From Desulfobacteraceae bacterium (GTDB lineage: Bacteria > Desulfobacterota > DSM-4660 > Desulfatiglandales > HGW-15): DNA of 8,895 bases. The stretch's first letter is position 1. Every line of letters begins with the position of its first letter. The DNA lies in the NCBI GenBank assembly GCA_003819975.1, contig RPPU01000148.1:1-8895 (forward strand), read 5' to 3'. Of this stretch, positions 6,985 through 8,895 are shown one piece after another. The notes beneath the pieces were generated by a model. That model worked only from the letters and a program-made list of their open reading frames with translations, was not told the DNA's origin and did not search any database. The translations under genes were made by a program, and so were the position numbers.

Positions 6985-7004
6985 CGGCTACTGGAGCCGT
7001 TTTT
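6985..7004 (+). terminator. Intrinsic terminator for the + strand block
   Basis: CGGCT (6985-6989) and AGCCG (6995-6999) form a 5-bp GC-rich stem with a 5-base loop, followed at once by TTTTT (7000-7004). The U-run is on the + strand only. It stands just before the end of the convergent DUF486 gene, where a block to transcription into the opposing gene is expected. Confidence 0.6.
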
Positions 7005-7005
7005 A

Positions 7006-7353
7006 TCAGGCCGTGGGCAAATGGCGGAACATGAAAAACGCCGCCCCGGCCAGGCACAACGAAGCCCAGAGATAATCCCAGGTCAATTCCTGCTTCATGT
7101 AAAAAAAGCAGAACCCGGCAAACACGATCATGGTCAGCACTTCCTGGATAACCTTAAGTTGCGGCAAAGTAAAATAACCGGAGCCGATCCGGTTGGCCGG
7201 AACCTGCAGGCAATATTCGAAAAACGCAACTCCCCAACTCACCCCAATCGCCAGAATCAACGGCCGGGCGCGCATGTCCTTGAGATGACCGTACCAGGCA
7301 TAAGTCATGAACACATTGGAAAAAGCCAACAATAAAATAGGCGTAAAACGCAT
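7006..7353 (-). CDS. DUF486 family small inner-membrane protein
   Basis: The 115 residues match the usual length and signature of DUF486: NVFMTYAWYGHLK (13-25), SWGVAFFEYCLQVPANRIG (39-57) and QLKVIQEVLTM (65-75). Four membrane helices are predicted at about 3-20, 31-49, 68-86 and 92-110. The fold resembles small multidrug resistance/DMT half-transporters, which may work as dimers, but the substrate is not established and I name none. The start is firm: GAGGAG (complement of 7360-7365) lies 6 bases before the ATG. The gene has its own consensus promoter and a long structured leader, so its expression is probably controlled after initiation. It converges on the + strand genes. Confidence 0.9.
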   Translation of the reverse strand: MRFTPILLLAFSNVFMTYAWYGHLKDMRARPLILAIGVSWGVAFFEYCLQVPANRIGSGYFTLPQLKVIQEVLTMIVFAGFCFFYMKQELTWDYLWASLCLAGAAFFMFRHLPTA

Positions 7354-7527
7354 ATAAAACTCCTCAAAAATACGAAACCCCGGGGCATGTCTCCCGCGGG
7401 GTTCCGGAATAAATCAGGCTGACCGCGCCGGAACCTGCATTCCGGCACGGCTGAATTTTACAAATTCAAATACAAAGCCCGCTCTTTATAGGGAGCAGGC
7501 TTGTTATTCGCAAATCCCCAAAAATCA
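7354..7527 (-). promoter_or_regulatory. Structured 5' leader of the DUF486 gene, candidate riboswitch or attenuator
   Basis: From the predicted transcript start near 7527 to the ATG, four hairpins can be drawn (given as + strand arms). They are 7475-7484/7493-7502 (10 bp, one wobble), 7452-7458/7462-7468 (7 bp), 7422-7433/7440-7451 (12 bp with wobbles) and 7376-7382 plus 7383-7385 with 7393-7395 plus 7397-7403 (10 bp, one bulge). The last is followed in the RNA by TTCGTATTTTTG, a broken U-run, then the ribosome binding site. CCGGAACC (7428-7435) is perfectly complementary to GGTTCCGG (7400-7407), giving an alternative pairing that excludes both of the last two hairpins. That is the logic of an attenuator or riboswitch expression platform. 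I do not recognise a known class. Confidence 0.5.
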
Positions 7528-7533
7528 GTTAAT

Positions 7534-7562
7534 ATTATATCGTACTTTCAACCATTTGTCAA
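7534..7562 (-). promoter_or_regulatory. Perfect-consensus sigma70 promoter for the DUF486 gene
   Basis: On the minus strand, TTGACA (7562-7557) and TATAAT (7539-7534) both match consensus in all six bases and are exactly 17 bases apart. An A6T6 tract (7561-7572) overlaps the -35 box and extends just upstream of it, resembling an UP element. Transcription should start near 7527. Such a strong promoter ahead of a small membrane protein fits a gene limited by its leader rather than by initiation. Confidence 0.85.
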
Positions 7563-7655
7563 AAAATTTTTTCCACGCAAACCTGCTCGCGCCTATAGGG
7601 AGGCTAAAATTTTGAACTTCTACGCCATAGCAAGACCGTAGACACAAAGGAATAC

Positions 7656-7673
7656 AATTATTAATTAATAATT
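7656..7673. repeat. 18-bp perfect AT-only palindrome in the kinase-DUF486 gap
   Basis: AATTATTAATTAATAATT reads the same on both strands. It lies in an AT-rich stretch (about 7650-7700) between the kinase stop and the DUF486 promoter. No gene is seen in 7563-7721. It could bind a dimeric regulator or be simple AT-rich sequence; being about 85 bases upstream of the -35 box, it is not positioned as a classic operator. Confidence 0.45.
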
Positions 7674-7721
7674 TCTAATTGCTAATTTTAGATTTGAAAA
7701 TCCTGTCGAAAAAGTCTATTC

Positions 7722-8895
7722 CTACTCGCGATCCAGCACTTCCCGGACCTTGGCGACCAAGTCTTTCATTGAAAACGGCTTTTGAATAAAATGCACGCCA
7801 TCCTCCAGCACGCCGTGATGGGCGATGAGATCGGCCGTATAGCCCGACATGAACAGGCGCTTGAGATCCGGATAGAGGGAGAGAAGATTCTTGGCCAGGT
7901 CCCGGCCGTTCATTTCGGGCATGACTACATCGGTCATGAGCAGATGAATCTCGCCGACATGTTCCCGAGCCAGGCGGATGGCTTCCCCCGGCGTGCTTGC
8001 CGCCTTAACGGTATATTCCTGTTTTTCAAGCATGCGCGCGGTTAAACTCAGAACAGTCGGTTCGTCCTCCACCAGGAGGATGGTTTCCCGGCCGCGCCTA
8101 TCCGGTTTTACCGCGCCTTCTATTTGCGCTGTCTGCTCGGGCTTGCCCCTATGCCGGGGCAAACAGATCGCGAATGTCGATCCCTGACCGGGCTCACTGC
8201 TCACATTAATGAAACCATTGTTCTGCTTGATAATGCCGTAAACCGTGGCCAAACCCAGACCGGTGCCTTTGCCCAGCTCCTTGGTGGTGAAAAACGGCTC
8301 AAACAGTTTATCAAGGATTTCACGGTCCATGCCGCTGCCGTCATCGCTCACGACCAGCCGCACATATTCCCCGGAGGCAATGTCCGGGTGCTCGGCACAA
8401 TAGGCCTCGTCAAAGACAGTGTTTTCCGTCGCCATAGTGATCTTGCCCACGTCGGCAATGGCGTCCCGGGCATTGACGCACAGGTTGGCCAGGATCTGAT
8501 CGATCTGGGACGGATCCATCTTGATCGGCCACAGCTCCGGTTGCGGCTGCCAATCAAGACGAATATCTTCGCCGATCAGCCGCTTTAGCATCTTGAGCAT
8601 CCTGGCCACCGTCTCGTTCAGATCCAAAACCTGTGGGGCAACTATCTGCTTACGGGCAAAAGCCAGCAATTGCCGCGTGAGATCCGCGGCCCGTTCCGCT
8701 GCCTTACGGATTTCCGCAAGATCGTTGTAGAGCGGTTGGTCCGGGTCCATCTGCCTCATCCCCAATTCCGAATATCCCAGGATCACGCTGAGGATATTAT
8801 TAAAGTCGTGCGCCACACCACCCGCCAAGCGGCCGACCGACTCCATCTTCTGAGCCTGCCGGAGCCGGACCTCGAGCGACGTTTTTTCTTGCTCG
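7722..8895 (-). CDS. Hybrid sensor histidine kinase/response regulator, C-terminal part (5' truncated by window edge)
   Basis: The frame stays open to the window edge: 16 residues ([16 protein letters not shown]) precede the first Met seen, at 8846, so that Met is not the start. Numbering from it, the H-box is [15 protein letters not shown] with phosphoacceptor H13. The ATPase domain has the N-box [10 protein letters not shown] (121-130), G1 DDGSG (168-172), F-box FEPFFTTKE and G2 GKGTGLGLA (192-200). A receiver domain covers about 255-374, with acidic pocket E260/D261, phosphoacceptor D306 in MTDVVMP, S334 in MSGY and K356 in QKPF. All catalytic residues are present. The kinase is expected to autophosphorylate H13 and pass the phosphate to D306. 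Sensor domains, perhaps PAS, lie outside the window, so the signal is unknown. The style is common in Desulfobacterota. No output regulator is visible nearby. Confidence 0.93.
   Translation of the reverse strand, partial: EQEKTSLEVRLRQAQKMESVGRLAGGVAHDFNNILSVILGYSELGMRQMDPDQPLYNDLAEIRKAAERAADLTRQLLAFARKQIVAPQVLDLNETVARMLKMLKRLIGEDIRLDWQPQPELWPIKMDPSQIDQILANLCVNARDAIADVGKITMATENTVFDEAYCAEHPDIASGEYVRLVVSDDGSGMDREILDKLFEPFFTTKELGKGTGLGLATVYGIIKQNNGFINVSSEPGQGSTFAICLPRHRGKPEQTAQIEGAVKPDRRGRETILLVEDEPTVLSLTARMLEKQEYTVKAASTPGEAIRLAREHVGEIHLLMTDVVMPEMNGRDLAKNLLSLYPDLKRLFMSGYTADLIAHHGVLEDGVHFIQKPFSMKDLVAKVREVLDRE

Noticed and set aside
7354..7527. Assignment of the DUF486 leader to a known riboswitch class (guanidine, c-di-GMP, cobalamin, fluoride considered)
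   Set aside because: None of the conserved core sequences I know for these classes could be placed on the leader.

Overview
The window looks like chromosomal DNA from a Gram-negative bacterium, and no phage, plasmid, IS element, CRISPR array, rRNA or tRNA is visible. The hybrid histidine kinase and the cardiolipin synthase have the look of Desulfobacterota and neighbouring environmental phyla. That placement is an impression from family resemblance, not a measurement. Most of the genes concern the cell envelope.

Layout, left to right. Positions 2-709 (+) hold the C-terminal part of a DUF4143-type AAA ATPase that begins outside the window. Six bases later comes a small membrane protein resembling DUF998 (716-1219), which appears frameshifted at a T6 run. 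A strong sigma70-type promoter (1248-1276) drives a secreted 115-residue protein (1368-1715) with eleven cysteines. Ten of these have exactly mirror-symmetric spacing. A TTG-started, PLD-type cardiolipin synthase follows (1860-3272). A second promoter (3357-3384) precedes a 954-residue exported protein (3448-6312) with a CARDB-like domain, five Kre9/KNH-like beta-sandwich modules and an unassigned C-terminal domain. A possible 23-codon basic ORF (6342-6413) overlaps the start of a three-helix membrane protein (6410-6733). About 250 bases of gene-free DNA rich in inverted repeats follow, ending in a + strand terminator (6985-7004).

The right part is on the minus strand. A partial hybrid histidine kinase/response regulator (7722-8895) enters from beyond the window. 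Downstream of it is a DUF486 small membrane protein (7006-7353), which has its own perfect-consensus promoter (7534-7562) and a roughly 174-nt leader. In that leader, two strong hairpins compete with an alternative pairing, a design typical of riboswitches or attenuators. It converges on the + strand block at the 6985-7004 terminator.

No pathway clearly ties the genes together. Membrane lipid synthesis, two exported proteins and three small membrane proteins suggest an envelope neighbourhood, but the separate promoters argue against one operon. The most unusual items are the symmetric-cysteine protein, the DUF486 leader, the inverted-repeat tract at 6734-7004 and the modular exported protein.
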